64,000 bases of DNA from Posidonia oceanica (GCA_037176725.1 JAZBRS010000076.1:122965001-123029000), one strand, 5' to 3'. Positions 37,101-48,538 are shown, counted from the first letter of the stretch. The notes: a model not told the origin generated them from the letters alone. Program-made: numbers and translations.

Positions 37101-40100
37101 CGTAGCGATCCCTATCGGAATCAGGCTCGCTATCTAGCGGCGATTGGATCCGAGGAAGAGGCTCGACTCGAAAACACTTGAAATCGAGGAGAAAAGAGAA
37201 AGATAAGACAAATCAGAGTCGCCACCATGTCTATTAACGGGAGACAAGGAAAATTGGGGGAAATGCGTGAATTAACATGCAAAACCAAGCAAGAAATGCA
37301 AAGTAAAGCAATGCAAAGGAAACAAATGCAAATACATGCAAATGAGATGACTCTAGCCTAGGATAAGGGCAGTACGGTCATTGCGGGCCAAAAGACAGGG
37401 CAAGGACTCCTGTTACGTGCGGGGAAGGTGTTAGGCACCCCCGACACGCCCGAAAATCGGTCTTTCTAGGCTTACACTCGCATACGCAGGGAAATGCAAG
37501 ATTGAATGCCTATGTGCCTATGAATGCCTAAATGAATGCTCAAGGTGTGCTCTAAGTGGGAAGAGGCGAAGCAAGGAAAGTAAACGTGCTTTCTAAATGC
37601 TCAGCCGCGCTGTCTGTGTTCCGAACCGGGCGAAACCTGGCTCGTGAGAACTCCAGGCAGTAAGCATCACAGCCCTATATGCAAATGCAAGCGAAAAAAG
37701 CAAAACAACGATAAAACCATGCAATGCAATCGACATGCAAGAGAAAACGGCGTAAAGCACGCAAAACGAGGCAAAAAACAAGAAAGCACGCAAAACGGTG
37801 CAAAAAGACAAGGTCAGCATGTAAAATGGGCGAGAAAGCAAGGCTGCACGCAAATCGGTGCAAAAGACAGTGACGGGCACGTAAAACTGTGCCAAAAACA
37901 GGACGAGTGCGCAAAACGACGCGAAAGACAAAGCAGGCACGCAAAATGGTGCCAAAACGAGAAAGGCCACGCAAAACGGTGCCAAAAGCTACGAGATAAA
38001 ACCTCGGAAAACTGTGCGAATGCTAAATGCAATGAAGGGATCAGAAGATGCCAAAGAGGAGCAAGACTATGTGTGTGTAAGAACAGACATTGTTTAGGAC
38101 CACCCAGGGTAGGTGTGAAGACCTACAAAGGGGAGAGTGAGCAAACGGAGGGATTACCACCTCTCTATGACCGTTTCCCACTAAACCGCTCCACGGTGTG
38201 TCTCGCATGCTGCCCAAAGCTCGCGATGCGATCGGATCGTGGAAAAGGGGGGAAGAAAGTCACATTAAGTGGTAAATCCAGGGAAAACTCAACACAAAAC
38301 ACATGGAAACGCGAAACGGAGATCTGAGTTGATAGACAAGAAGAGGAGGCCCTATTCTACATGCTCAAAGAGACAGAAATCGAGAACGAGGAAAACTATG
38401 CAAATGGCATGCAAATGAATGCAATGCAGAGGTTTAGGAGGACATACCTGGAAATCCGGGAGCCTGATCTGAGATCTGCTTGGTCCATGCTGAAGAGCGC
38501 TTCGCTGCGGTCGCCTGGGCAGCTTACTTGAGAAGACCCAACGGCCGGATCGGAGGATATTACAGCTTCAAGGCAGGAAGGCCAGAACAGGGGAGAAGAA
38601 CAGATCTAGGTGTTCAGGAGATCTTAGGGGTGTGCAAAAGGTCCTCCCAAGTGAAGGGGAGCTAAAAGTGCTTGGTGTGTGCAAAAGGATGCTAAAATGC
38701 AAGACTAAATGAATGCAGAATGCATGCACAAGCAAGAAGAAACAAGGGGAAAAACTTGGAAAAGATAGGAGTTCAAAAGCATTTTTGAAAAAGAAAAGGG
38801 GCTAAAATGCAAATTTTCACAAAAGATGGGGTCCACAGAGGAGGGTTTTGAAAACAGGAGAGGGCAGAGGGTTATTTTGCAAAAGACTGGATTCAAAAAG
38901 CTTATTTGAAAAGAGGGTATGCATTGGAAGAAGTTTTGAAAACAAAAAGAAATCAGAATGCAATTTTGGAAAAACTGGGGTCTAAAATGCAAATTTTCCA
39001 GAAAACAGGATTCTGGGGAGTCTGGGAATGCAAGTGGAGGGTCTACATGCAGTTTTGTAAGCATGGGAGCTAAGATGCAGTTTTAGGGGCAAAACAGTCT
39101 TTTTACATGGTTTTTAAAAGATGCAAGGACCTATGTGTTACTTTTGAATCATGTAGGGGTCAAATATGCAATTTTGTATGGTCAACATGCTCTGAAAACA
39201 CTGAAAAGGACTGATATGCAATTTTTTAAAAGTTCAGGGGCCAAAATGCAATGCAGTAAGCAAAAATGCATGCAAATGGTTACTGTCCATTTAAAATGGA
39301 CCTAAATGCAAATGCTAGAAAACAGAGGGAAGAAAATGCAATACAACAAGATAAAATAAAAAATAAAACCTAGGTTTCTACAGTGCATGGACCTATATGC
39401 AAAATCAAAAACATGTAGGGATGCAGAATGCAATTTCATATGGTAAAATATATGCAATTAAATGAACTGATTTACTGCAGGACCTAAGTGCAAAAAACGA
39501 AAATAGAGGGGCTAAAATGCAAAATAATACAACAGCACAGCACAGTAACAGGACTAGATTGCAAATACAGAAAAGCAGAGATAAAAGCAGCAATTTAGCA
39601 TGGTTTTTAATTAAAAACTAAGCAGATTAAATGAAGAGAGGACTAAAACGTATAAATGAGATAACTTAAGGCAGTTATGCAATATTCACACATAAACTAT
39701 ACAAACAGAAAAATAAAAGCACAGTGTTTGGCCGGCGGTGGCTGGCACTGTAGCAGTGAGCCACCGGCGCTCACCACCACCGGCACAGGAGGGCTGCGGG
39801 GGTGTTGATCGGCGGAGGAGGTTGTCGGCGTCTGTGCGGAGCTCCAGAGATCACCTAGGGGCCGTTCTTCTGGCCGGAGCGTTCGGAGAACAGGAGACCG
39901 GCGCCGGAGAAGACAGGAAGACCGGCGAGTCGAGGACGGAGCAGGAAGGCTTGGAAGCTGACTCTGATCGGCAGGGAAGCAGCAGGAGGAGGAGAGAGAG
40001 CGGGGAAGGTAAGAAAATACCTGTGTCCGTGTCTGGAGCGTCCTCCCGACCTCAGTAGTGTCGGAGCTGGCCGGCGATGGTCGTCTGGTCGCTGCGGTGG

Positions 40101-42897
40101 ATGCTGGCGGCTCACGGTGGTTCGAGCGTCTTCAGGACGAAGCTCCGGAGCTCCTCGGACGATCGGATGATGCTTCTGCAGCTCGAGCGGAAGATTGGGT
40201 CTTTTGGGTTGACAGTGAGCAGCCGGAGGTGGGGGGCCTTGTCTGCTGCTCGTCCGGCGAAGCGGAGCCTTCGGGGAGATTGCTGGAGGTCTGGGGAAGG
40301 ATTCTGGGTGGTTGAATTGGTTTTCTGGGGGCAGTGGGAAGAGTTTGCAGGTCGGCCAAATTTCTGGTCAGTGGGAGGTACAGGTGTTTGTGGTGAAGGC
40401 TTCGGTCTGTGGTGGGGGAGAAGGCTGAAGGCTGGGTACTTCGGGAAGGTGGAGTTCAGGCGAATATCTGGGGAAGGTTTGGGAAGATGCGGTGGACTGT
40501 GGTGAAGATAATTTCAGGAGAGGAGGTGTTGGGTTACAGTTGGCTTCTGCGGTGGATTCAGGTGAACTGGTGGTGGTTCTGGGTGGTGGAAAGGCCGTGG
40601 AAGGGTGGAGGAAGATTGCTGGGCTTCTGGGTGAACTTGGGGAATCAATTGGGAGAGAAATTGAGGCTTGGATGGGGCTTGGATTGCTAGAAAAGGAGGG
40701 GGAAGTTCTGCTGAATTTTCAGAGGGAGAAGAAGAAGGTTTGCTGGGGGAAGGCCCTGGAACTGGGCTCTCTCTCTCCGGGATGCCAAAGCACACCCTCA
40801 GGCTCTCTCTCTCGGACTCTTCTCTCTGGGAATTGGAGAATACAGAGGAAGAAAGAGGAGGTCGCTCAGGTGGAGGAAAGCTGCTGGAATTCTGGTTTCT
40901 CTCCGCTCTCTCCGGTCTGCTCTCTTCTGATGGTCTGCCCTTTTTTTCAATTGAAGAACGAAGAGGAGGCTTATATCAGGAGGAGCCGCCGGTACGCGCG
41001 CTGGAATTTTTGAATTCAACGGCGTCGCACTGCAGCTGAAAAGAGACGGATGCCGGCGAGACGACGGGCATTGAATGCCTCCCGGAATCGGTGCTGAGAC
41101 AGGAGAGAGCGGCGAGCTGCTGTAGATGAAAGGATGGAGGGCTTTGAATTTGAAAACGGAGGAGGGAAGGCTGTTGCTCGCCGCAGGAGAGAACCGGTGA
41201 AAGAAAGAAAGAAATAATGCAGAGAAGGTGAAGGAGGAAGAAGGGGTGGAGAAGGCGGGCCGGACTGCTGCGGGCCGAAGGAAAAAAAAAGAAATAAAAG
41301 AAAAAAGAAAAACGGGCTGGATTGGGCCCAGTAAGGAAAGGAAAGAAAGAAAAAGAGAAGTAAGAAAGAAGAGAGGGTAGAATGGGGAAATAAAATTAGT
41401 AAAAATGAACTAAAAATAAATAAAAATACTAGAAAGGTTGTGATGTGAATTAGGGTTTTAATTAAATTTTTTAATGGCCATTTTGGGTTGATTAATGTGT
41501 TTTGGGCTTGATTAGGGTTTTAGGGTTTTGGTTTTGCTTTTAATTGGTTTTCACTTGATTAAATGTTTGTTAAACCTTGTTTTAAATTGTTTTAAAAATT
41601 GTGTTTCCCTTGTTGGACACTTAGGATATTGATTAGGATTTTTTAGGATTTATTCTCGTATTAATCAGGGTTGTTTTCAGGTTTTAAGTTTTAGTCTTCT
41701 TAGGGTTTTTTCTTTCTTAAGTCTTTTAAATTATGCTTTGGTTTTTATTTGTTGATTTTTCTTGAAGTTTTTAATTAGATTTTTCTGGTTTGATGGGGTG
41801 TTTTTAAGTCTTTTAAGTGTGTTTTTCTTTTCCCTTTTTTAATTAAGTTTTTATGTTGTTTTTTCCTTAGGTTTGTTAGGTTAAGTCTCTTTGCTTCTTT
41901 AATTACTTGTTTTAGTGTTTGTTTTTTAATTCTTCTTTTTAGGTTTTGTTTTTTAATTCTTTTGATGGGGTTTTTACTTTTGGTAGGTTTTGGTTTTATT
42001 TTAGTTTTTTCCTTGATTTTTCAGTGTTTTCTTTAGATTTGTTTTGCATTTTTTTAGCTTACATGCTTGGTTTTCCTTTTAGTTTGATTTGGTCAAGTTT
42101 AGGTTTTTAATTGCTTGTTTAATGTTTTTTAATTGTTTTTCTTAGGGTTCTGATTTGTTTCTTTTATATTTTGGGGTTTTACAGATTTTTAGGGGTTTTC
42201 ATGGATTTTTGCAAGAGAGGGAAAAGGAAAAGAGAAGGAGGAAAGAAATGGAAAAAAGAGGGAGATAAAAGGAAAAGAGATAGGTTGAAGGAAAAGGATT
42301 TTTTGAAAATTAGGGAAAGTGTTAAAAATAAAGTAAAAATAGGAATAAGATAGAGGAAGGATAGAAGCACAAAGGGGGCCCACAGCCAGGCCAGAGAGGG
42401 AGCAAGAAGGGGATGAAAAGAGAGATGATAATCAGGAGAGAGAGAGAGGAGAGAGAAAATGATAATCCCAAAGAGAGGAAAGGATAATTTGGATGAAAGG
42501 GGGTCTTAAGGGTCTTGGGATGGGGTGAAAATTGGTGAGTGGGCAGTCTAGGATTTGAGGTGTTGGTCCTGAAGTTTTGGTTTGATTCTAAGAAGGTTTT
42601 GGAGGGGTTTCAAGGTGTAGAAAAAGGGGAGTTTTGCCTAGGTTTTCTAGGGTTTTTGGGAATGGTCTAGGTTTGGAAATTTCTGGGTTCTTGGGTGGGC
42701 TTGTTAAGTGAGTGTTGGTGGGTTTTCCTATGGGTTTTGGTTAGGTTTTGAGCTTGGGAAGAGGGGTAAAGGCTTAGGTCAAGATGGGCTGATTTTGAAG
42801 GGTAAAGAAGAGGATTAGGGTTTGGTTTTGGGTTTGAGTCCAGCAATCATCAGGAGGGCTCCAAAGATCCAAGCCCGCCAAAGATGGGGTGTCAACA
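37101..42897 (-). repeat. 3' LTR of the 24.4-kb element, 5797 bp
   Basis: It is near identical to 55751-61544. Its outermost base is C (37101) instead of the canonical T, and a nearby C-to-T-type set of changes separates it from its partner. It ends GGTGTCAACA at 42897, directly followed by the polypurine tract. It contains the minisatellite (37745-37990), TTGCATTT-rich stretch and GC-rich block (about 39720-40260). No genes were seen. Confidence 0.95.
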
Positions 42898-42965
42898 GAT
42901 GCCCCTCCCTGAGCAAGGTCAAGTGGAGCGAGGCCGCTGCTCAGGGTTGACAAGACACCCCATCT
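42882..42965 (-). promoter_or_regulatory. polypurine tract and LTR edge within a large stem-loop
   Basis: On the minus strand the purine run AGGGAGGGGC precedes the 3' LTR start at 42897. The arms on the plus strand are AGATGGGGTGTC (42882-42893) with GACACCCCATCT (42954-42965), and CCCTGAGC (42907-42914) with GCTCAGGG (42939-42946). The layout is the same as at 1007-1090. Confidence 0.8.
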
Positions 42966-43488
42966 AACCGGCGGGAGCAGCGGGTTGCTATGGGCGTGAG
43001 CTACTTATTCGGCGGATGCACTGAAGGTCGTAGCCCGTTGCCGCAATGCAAGATGCTAAGTGCAGATGGATGATGCTAAGTGCGATGCATGCTAGTGCAA
43101 ATGCAATGCAAGAAGTTAGCATAAAAGTTAGTGCAGCTAGAATAGATGCTGATGCTGTGCAAGTGATGGTGATGATGCTAAAGTATTATGCAGTGCTAGC
43201 TGGGGAAGTGCTAAGATGATGCAAGAGGAATGATAAAAAGGCGCGATGTGGTGCGAGGATCTGGCGGGGAGGCCAGACTTGCGCGACAAAGCGAGGAAAA
43301 ACAGAGTGCAGCTTGTCCCTGCCCGGGGAACAAGCTAGCAGAAAAGAAAGAAAGAAAAGAAAGAAAAAAAAAAGGGGTGTGAGGGGAGAGAGGCCAACTC
43401 TCCTATCGCAAAAGGGGTTTGCGTGACTTTGCCTTCCTAGGACAAGGTCACGCCAAAAAAGGTGATAAGGTGACGGGCTTTTCGTCCG
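42966..43488 (-). other. non-coding 3' UTR tail
   Basis: This is the homologue of 506-1006. It has GCATGC/TGATGCTAAGTGC-rich repeats at 43040-43200, then a purine-rich stretch (about 43330-43390). No gene is visible. Confidence 0.75.
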
Positions 43489-44335
43489 GATAGTTTACGG
43501 TCCTATCAACCGGGAGTGATAGTTTAGGTTATCAGCCTGGAATGACAGTTTACGGTCCTGTTAACCGGAAGCAGTTGTGAGTGATAGTTACTGGATATCA
43601 ATCGTATAACATGGTTGTGTGGGATAGTTTACAGTCCTATCAACTAGCGGATAGTTTACAGACCTATCAACTGGCGGATAGTTTACAGACCTATCAACTG
43701 GCGGATAGTTTACAGACCTATCAACTGGAAGCCACAAACCATGAGTGATAGTTACTGGATATCAGCCGTATAACGCAAATGCCGGATAGTTTACAGTCTA
43801 TCAACTGGAGCAACAGTTTACGGTCCTGTCAACCGGCGGATAGTTTACAGACCTATCAACTGGAGGATAGTTTACAATCCTATCAACTGGAAACGGCATT
43901 ACGAGGGACAGTTACTGGATGTCAGCCGTATAACATGATTGCGCGTGATAGTTTACAGTCCTATCAACTGGCGGATAGTTTACAGACCTATCAACTGGCG
44001 GATAGTTTACAGACCTATCAACTGGCGGATAGTTTACAGACCTATCAACTGGAAACGCGCAATGATGAGGGATAGTTACTGGATATCAGCCGTATAATGC
44101 AATTGCTGGTGATAGTTTAGGATATCAGCCTAGCGATAGTTTACAGTCCTATCAACTGGTGGATAGTTTACAGACCTATCAACTGGAGGATAGTTTACAG
44201 ACCTATCAACTGGAAACCACAATTGCAAGGGACAGTTACTGGATGTCAGCCGTATAACACAACTGTGGGCCAACCATGGATCGGCCCAGATGATAGTTTA
44301 GGTTATCAGCCTGAGCAGATAGTTTAGGATATCAG
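43489..44335 (-). repeat. 27-bp stem-loop tandem array in the 3' UTR
   Basis: Many units follow the 27-bp pattern GGATAGTTTACAGACCTATC plus CAACTGG. Most contain GATAG/CTATC arms (first at 43489-43507). Interspersed units have GACA/TGTC (43907-43923 and 44231-44247) or GATA/TATC arms around GTTACTGGA, and imperfect GACAG/CTGTT (43544-43562) or AACAG/CTGTC. A 98-codon open frame antisense to the element (43779-44075) arises only because 27 is a multiple of three. Confidence 0.9.
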
Positions 44336-44440
44336 CCTGAGAGTGCTTGATTGTTTGATAGTTTCGGATATCAGCCTAGAATGTGATTGATTGTTTGATA
44401 GTTTCGGATATTAGCCTAGAATGTGATTGATTGTTTGATA
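44336..44440 (-). repeat. ~40-bp repeat with GATAGTTTCGGATATC hairpins
   Basis: Two to three copies of a ~40-bp unit combine GATAGTTTCGGATATCAGCC with TGTGATTGATTGTTT. It forms the border between the 27-bp and 35-bp arrays and shares the GATA...TATC arms with the former. Confidence 0.75.
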
Positions 44441-45080
44441 AGAGGGGACGAGATCATGATAAGAGCTACTGCTAAAGAGGGGGTGAGATCATGATGAGAA
44501 TTACTGCTAAAGAGAGGGATGAGATCATGATGAGAGTTACTGCTAAAGAGGGGATGAGATCATGATGAGAGTTACTGCTAAAGAGGGGATGAGATCATGA
44601 TGAGAGTTACTGCTAAAGAGGGGATGAGATCATGATGAGAGTTACTGCTAAAGAGGGGGTGAGATCATGATGAGAAATACTGCTAAAGAGGGGGATGAGG
44701 TAATGATGAGAATTATTGCTAAAGAGGGGATGAGATCATGATGAGAACTATTGGTTGATAAGATATCGGACTTATCGGCCGGCAAAGAGGGGATGAGGTA
44801 ATGATGAGAATTATTGCTTAAGAGGGGGATGAGATCATGATGAGAATTACTGCTAAAGAGGGGGATGAGATCATGATGAGAACTATTGCTAAAGAGGGGG
44901 TGAGATCATGATGAGAGTTACTGCTAAAGAGGGGATGAGATCATGATGAGAGTTACTGCTAAAGAGGGGATGAGATCATGATGAGAAAGAGGGGGTGAGG
45001 TAATGATGAGAATGATTGATTGATAAGATATCGGACTTATCGGCTGGCAAAGAGGGGATGAGGTAATGATGAGAAGAAAT
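44441..45080 (-). repeat. 35-bp tandem repeat with GATAAG/CTTATC stem-loops
   Basis: About 16 copies of a 35-bp unit (GATGAGATCATGATGAGAG, then TTACTGCTAAAGAGGG). Twice the array is interrupted by GATAAG-ATATCGGA-CTTATC (44757-44776 and 45022-45041). The arms GATAAG/CTTATC are the same as those in each unit of the 81-bp satellite. Confidence 0.88.
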
Positions 45081-45200
45081 CATCCTATGACACCAGGAAT
45101 ATCATAGGGGAAAGAGGGGAAGAATGATACCAAGGGGCGATCAAAAGATGCGTCCTTGGCATCGAAAGCAGAGGGTGATGACAAGATTGTCGTGCTTGTC
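45081..45200 (-). other. three further stem-loops between repeat arrays
   Basis: Inverted repeats seen: CCTATGA (45084-45090) with TCATAGG (45102-45108); CCAAGG with CCTTGG (about 45130-45158); and GACAAG (45180-45185) with CTTGTC (45195-45200). The last is a compensated version of GATAAG/CTTATC. Confidence 0.65.
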
Positions 45201-45565
45201 AGACGAGTAGTTTTGGGGTACCAGCCCGCTGGGGACTCAGCTGAGGATGATCAGCTGAGGAGGATGACTGGTTGACGGACCTTTCGTCGAGCAGTTTGGG
45301 GTGCCAGCCCGCTGGGGACTCAGCTGGGGATGATCAGCTGAGGAGGATGACAGGTTGACGGACCTTTCGCCGAGCAGTTTGGGGTGCCAGCCCGCAGGGG
45401 ACTCAGCTGGGGATGATCAGCTGAGGAGGATGACAGGTTGACAGACCTTTCGCCGAGCAGTTTGGGGTGCCAGCCTGCAGGGGACTCAGCTGGGGATGAT
45501 CAGCTGAGGAGGATGACAGGTTGACGGACCTTTCGCCGAGCAGTTTGGGGTGCCAACCCGCAGGA
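45201..45565 (-). repeat. 83-bp tandem repeat, about 4 copies
   Basis: Unit starts GACCTTTCG at 45278, 45361, 45444 and 45527, exactly 83 bp apart. Each unit contains a strong inverted repeat CTCAGCTG(GGGATGAT)CAGCTGAG. The copies are nearly identical, so the array is young. Confidence 0.92.
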
Positions 45566-45873
45566 GATGATGATCCAGCTGGGGGCGACCAGCTGGGGAC
45601 GCCAGATGGCGTAGCTTGACGACGAGGGTCCGTAGAGGCTCCGGGCTCCAGATTGGGTGCTGAGGACTTTGCTGCGTTGTGATGTCTGCAAGTCTGGTTA
45701 GAGGGCCCAAGATGGTGATGATAATGATATGCAATACAGCAAAGAATCTTGATGTGCAAGCAGAAAGCAGAAACAGTTTTTCATTGGTAAAGCTTGGTGG
45801 GTACAATGCCTGTGGCAAGCTAGAAATGTATAGCATAGTCTGAAAGAAGACCATATGATGGTTGCTCAAGGGC
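45566..45873 (-). other. spacer between the 83-bp repeats and the mobile-domain ORF
   Basis: No repeat or gene is evident. It is the proximal 3' UTR of the element, just downstream of the ORF stop codon. Confidence 0.6.
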
Positions 45874-47214
45874 CTAGTCAACTCGGGCCTTCTTCGACTG
45901 CCGGGAGTCGAGAAACAAAGGGCCGCTTGGCGGAATTTCAGTGATAGGCCAGAGCTGTCGAACTTCAGCTTCATACTCAGGGGTGCATCCTACACCTCTC
46001 ACAGCTGCAATGTCTGTAGATTGGACCCCATGCTGCATCAGACTAGCAAGCTTCTTGGTTGGGGCAGTTGTGCTGAGAGGGTACATCTGTAGAAGCTGGG
46101 GCGCTGTACTGTCAATGAAGGCGCCCTGTTGGAAGCCGAACTGGCGCATGACCCTGATTGGATGGTACTCTACGCCTGTTGTGAAACCTGGAAGAATGAT
46201 CAGCTGCATGTCACGCGCGCTGAAGAAGACAGTGAATGGCTCTGCTGCAGAGGGGACAATACGCCAGGTTATAGCGTCGTCAGTCAGTGCTGACAGCCTC
46301 TCGTATTCTTCTTTGACGCTCTTTTCTATCTTGGCACGGGCGCTGCTGCAGTAGGCTTCAAAAGCATGCACTTGAGGGCGCAGAAGGTCCATTTCTAAGT
46401 GTGCAGTCAGCCAGACTTGTATGAGTGCTCCGCAACCGTGGAAGTGGCGGCAGCGATGAGAGATGCGGTCCAGCCCGCGATAGGTCTCTGCTAGGACAAC
46501 TGGTGCCAGGTCTATGTGCTGGGTCACCACAGTAAATGCAATTTCTGCAACCTCGATGGCCACTGTCAGTCGGCCATGGGTAAAGATCAGCTCGCCCAGG
46601 AAGCGGATAACAAATCCTCGGAGCCACAGCTCATCTCCGAGTTCTACGCGCTTGTTCATGATATCATCAAAGTGCGCGAGGCGAAGCATAGGTTCAGGCC
46701 CGCTGGTGCAGATTAATTTTTGTTGACAGGTTCGAGTGGGGAGCCCAGTCAGCTGGCTCAAGACCTGGAGGTATCCGTCACACCTCATGAAAATAGGTGG
46801 CCCCATGATCTTTGAAAAGCCGCAGATCCGACGCACCTCCTCCAGTGTAGGTGTCAGCTCAGTCTTGTTGAAACGGAAGACATGATGCGCCGGCTTCCAG
46901 AATCTTGCGGCGGCACACAGAAGGTGGCGGCTGACCTCCACATCAGCATCCTTCAGCAGCTTGGTTGGTATGCCCCACAGGCGCAGCTGTTCACAGTCTT
47001 GTAGAGTGAGCCTACTGATCCATTCTCGCAGGGCTTCCGAGCAGTGTGCAGGAGTTAGCAGAGTAGGAAAGCCCATTACGCTGATTACAGAGGGACAGGC
47101 AGATAGCTGCAGAAGCTTGAAAGTACCTGCTATCAATAAACAGTCAGATCTCGCAGGCGTATATTCTTTGACAATAAACAGAAACTGAGGCTGATAAAGT
47201 AGTTCCATATGCAT
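45874..47214 (-). CDS. plant-mobile-domain-like (DUF7745-type) protein, intact ORF
   Basis: An uninterrupted 446-codon frame starts with ATG at 47212-47214 and lies downstream of the integrase in the sense direction, in a different frame from the polyprotein. The protein shows the pattern of the plant mobile domain/DUF7745 family as I know it: an N-terminal WG..LL segment (LRLWGIPTKLL), a TLEEVRRICG motif (TPTLEEV), and later a long helical stretch around LVLAETYRGLD with HGCGALIQVW. It ends in a basic KKARVD tail. Plant mobile domains occur in cellular proteins such as Arabidopsis MAIN/MAIL1 and widely in transposons (established); their role in transposons is unclear. There are no nonsense codons here although the polyprotein has five. 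It may be expressed from a spliced or subgenomic RNA (inference). Family assignment is by eye. Confidence 0.72.
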   Translation of the reverse strand: MHMELLYQPQFLFIVKEYTPARSDCLLIAGTFKLLQLSACPSVISVMGFPTLLTPAHCSEALREWISRLTLQDCEQLRLWGIPTKLLKDADVEVSRHLLCAAARFWKPAHHVFRFNKTELTPTLEEVRRICGFSKIMGPPIFMRCDGYLQVLSQLTGLPTRTCQQKLICTSGPEPMLRLAHFDDIMNKRVELGDELWLRGFVIRFLGELIFTHGRLTVAIEVAEIAFTVVTQHIDLAPVVLAETYRGLDRISHRCRHFHGCGALIQVWLTAHLEMDLLRPQVHAFEAYCSSARAKIEKSVKEEYERLSALTDDAITWRIVPSAAEPFTVFFSARDMQLIILPGFTTGVEYHPIRVMRQFGFQQGAFIDSTAPQLLQMYPLSTTAPTKKLASLMQHGVQSTDIAAVRGVGCTPEYEAEVRQLWPITEIPPSGPLFLDSRQSKKARVD

Positions 47215-48538
47215 TCAGCAGTTGATAACAGAACATGGCAGTTAATCATAAATAAACAAAGGGAATTGGCAGCAGTTCGGCGAACGCGGGGGCGAGGGCC
47301 GGTGGGAGATCTGGACTGGCGCAGCTTGAGTGTCGTCAATGCGCTCTGCTGGGGAGAAGTACTGCCTCAGGGCCTGAGCGTGTTGCAGAGCGGAGAGAAA
47401 TTGATGGAAGAGGGAAGGAATGAAAGAGGATGCTCGTATGCAGGATGCAGGTGATATGCTTATGAAGATGAGTATTATGCTTGGATGGATGAGTATGCTT
47501 AGGTAAATGAGTATGCTTGGATGCCCTCAGCATACGGAGTGCTTTGGTGCCTACTGCGAAGGAAGGGAGTGGTCCCTGACTCACTGGGCCCTACCTAGAC
47601 TCTTGGCTTGCTGGTGGCTCTCCGAAACGGGTTGTTGGCATTATACAGGTGGTGGTGTGGTGAGGACAGGCTACTGGCCACACTCTCAGGACCTACACCT
47701 ATTCTTTCAGCTCTTTTTTTTTTTGATTGATTTCTCCCTGATAGGTATGCAGTCTTTTTCTGCCCCTAGCCAGGAGAAGGGTGAGTGTTCGCTCTTGAAG
47801 GGATGTGGTAGACCCTTTTAGGCTTGACATGCTGGGGATCTCTAGTGAGGCATGGGGGATAGCGGTGCCTGTGTTTTTCGGGCTACATTTTGCCTTTTTT
47901 CTTGTTTTTTGCTTTGCTTGCTTTTTTTCTCTCTTTTTTTTTGGTTTTTGTTCTATCTCTTTTCTCTTTTTTTTTTTTGCTTGTTGTTTTGCTTTTCTCT
48001 TTTTTTTTCAGGCTTTTGCTATCCCCATTTTGGTGGCAAAAGAAGGGTGCTTGGATTGTAATGGATTTATGCTTTGGGTCTGTTGTGTGATGGGTAGGAG
48101 GAGCAGAGTTAGACCACACACCCCTATCTCTAGGGCCGGCTTCTGTCTTCGTCTTCTGTTCCTTGGATGTGCCCAAACCTAGGTGTCTACTCTCGCTTTT
48201 TCCAGACTCACATCCTAACATTCTTCTCCCTCAGAGGTGTATGTCCTGGCGAGATTAGGCGGTTCGCCTGTCCTCGTTGGTGGTGGCTCCCTCACTAGCT
48301 AAGACATCTAAGTAGTGCCAGGTGAGGTAGGACGATTCTTTCCAGAGCAGGCAAGCACTTCCGGTTTTCATCACCGGGCCGAAGGTACAATGCTTGAGAG
48401 GATGACGATGATGATTCGAAGGGAAGGGATGCAAGAGTTGAAAGGATGATGATGATGATTTAAGATAAAAATGAAGCAAGAAGGCGAGAATGCAAGCGCA
48501 AGTGGGGGGAAGGGCATCTGCAACGGGGCCGCTTTCGG
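47215..48538 (-). other. non-coding spacer between integrase and mobile-domain ORF
   Basis: On the element's sense strand this is A-rich, with long A runs opposite the T tracts at 47707-47724 and 47870-48010. There are also GATGATGATG-type microsatellite bits near 48400-48460. No conserved protein is visible. It could hold the 5' part of an mRNA or an intron for the downstream ORF, but splice sites cannot be chosen with confidence. Confidence 0.5.

Noticed and set aside
39738..41039. Frames of 85-173 codons in the GC-rich part of the LTR (also at 58389-59690)
   Set aside because: Present in both LTRs of the recent element only because these are near identical; the frames are disrupted in the older LTR copies and match no protein I recognise.
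43779..44075. 98-codon ORF with a repeated DSLQTYQL peptide
   Set aside because: It is antisense to the element and created by the 27-bp period of the 3' UTR hairpin array.
43489..44335. CRISPR-like array (short palindromic repeats)
   Set aside because: Repeats are directly adjacent with no unique spacers, and they lie in a eukaryotic retrotransposon 3' UTR.
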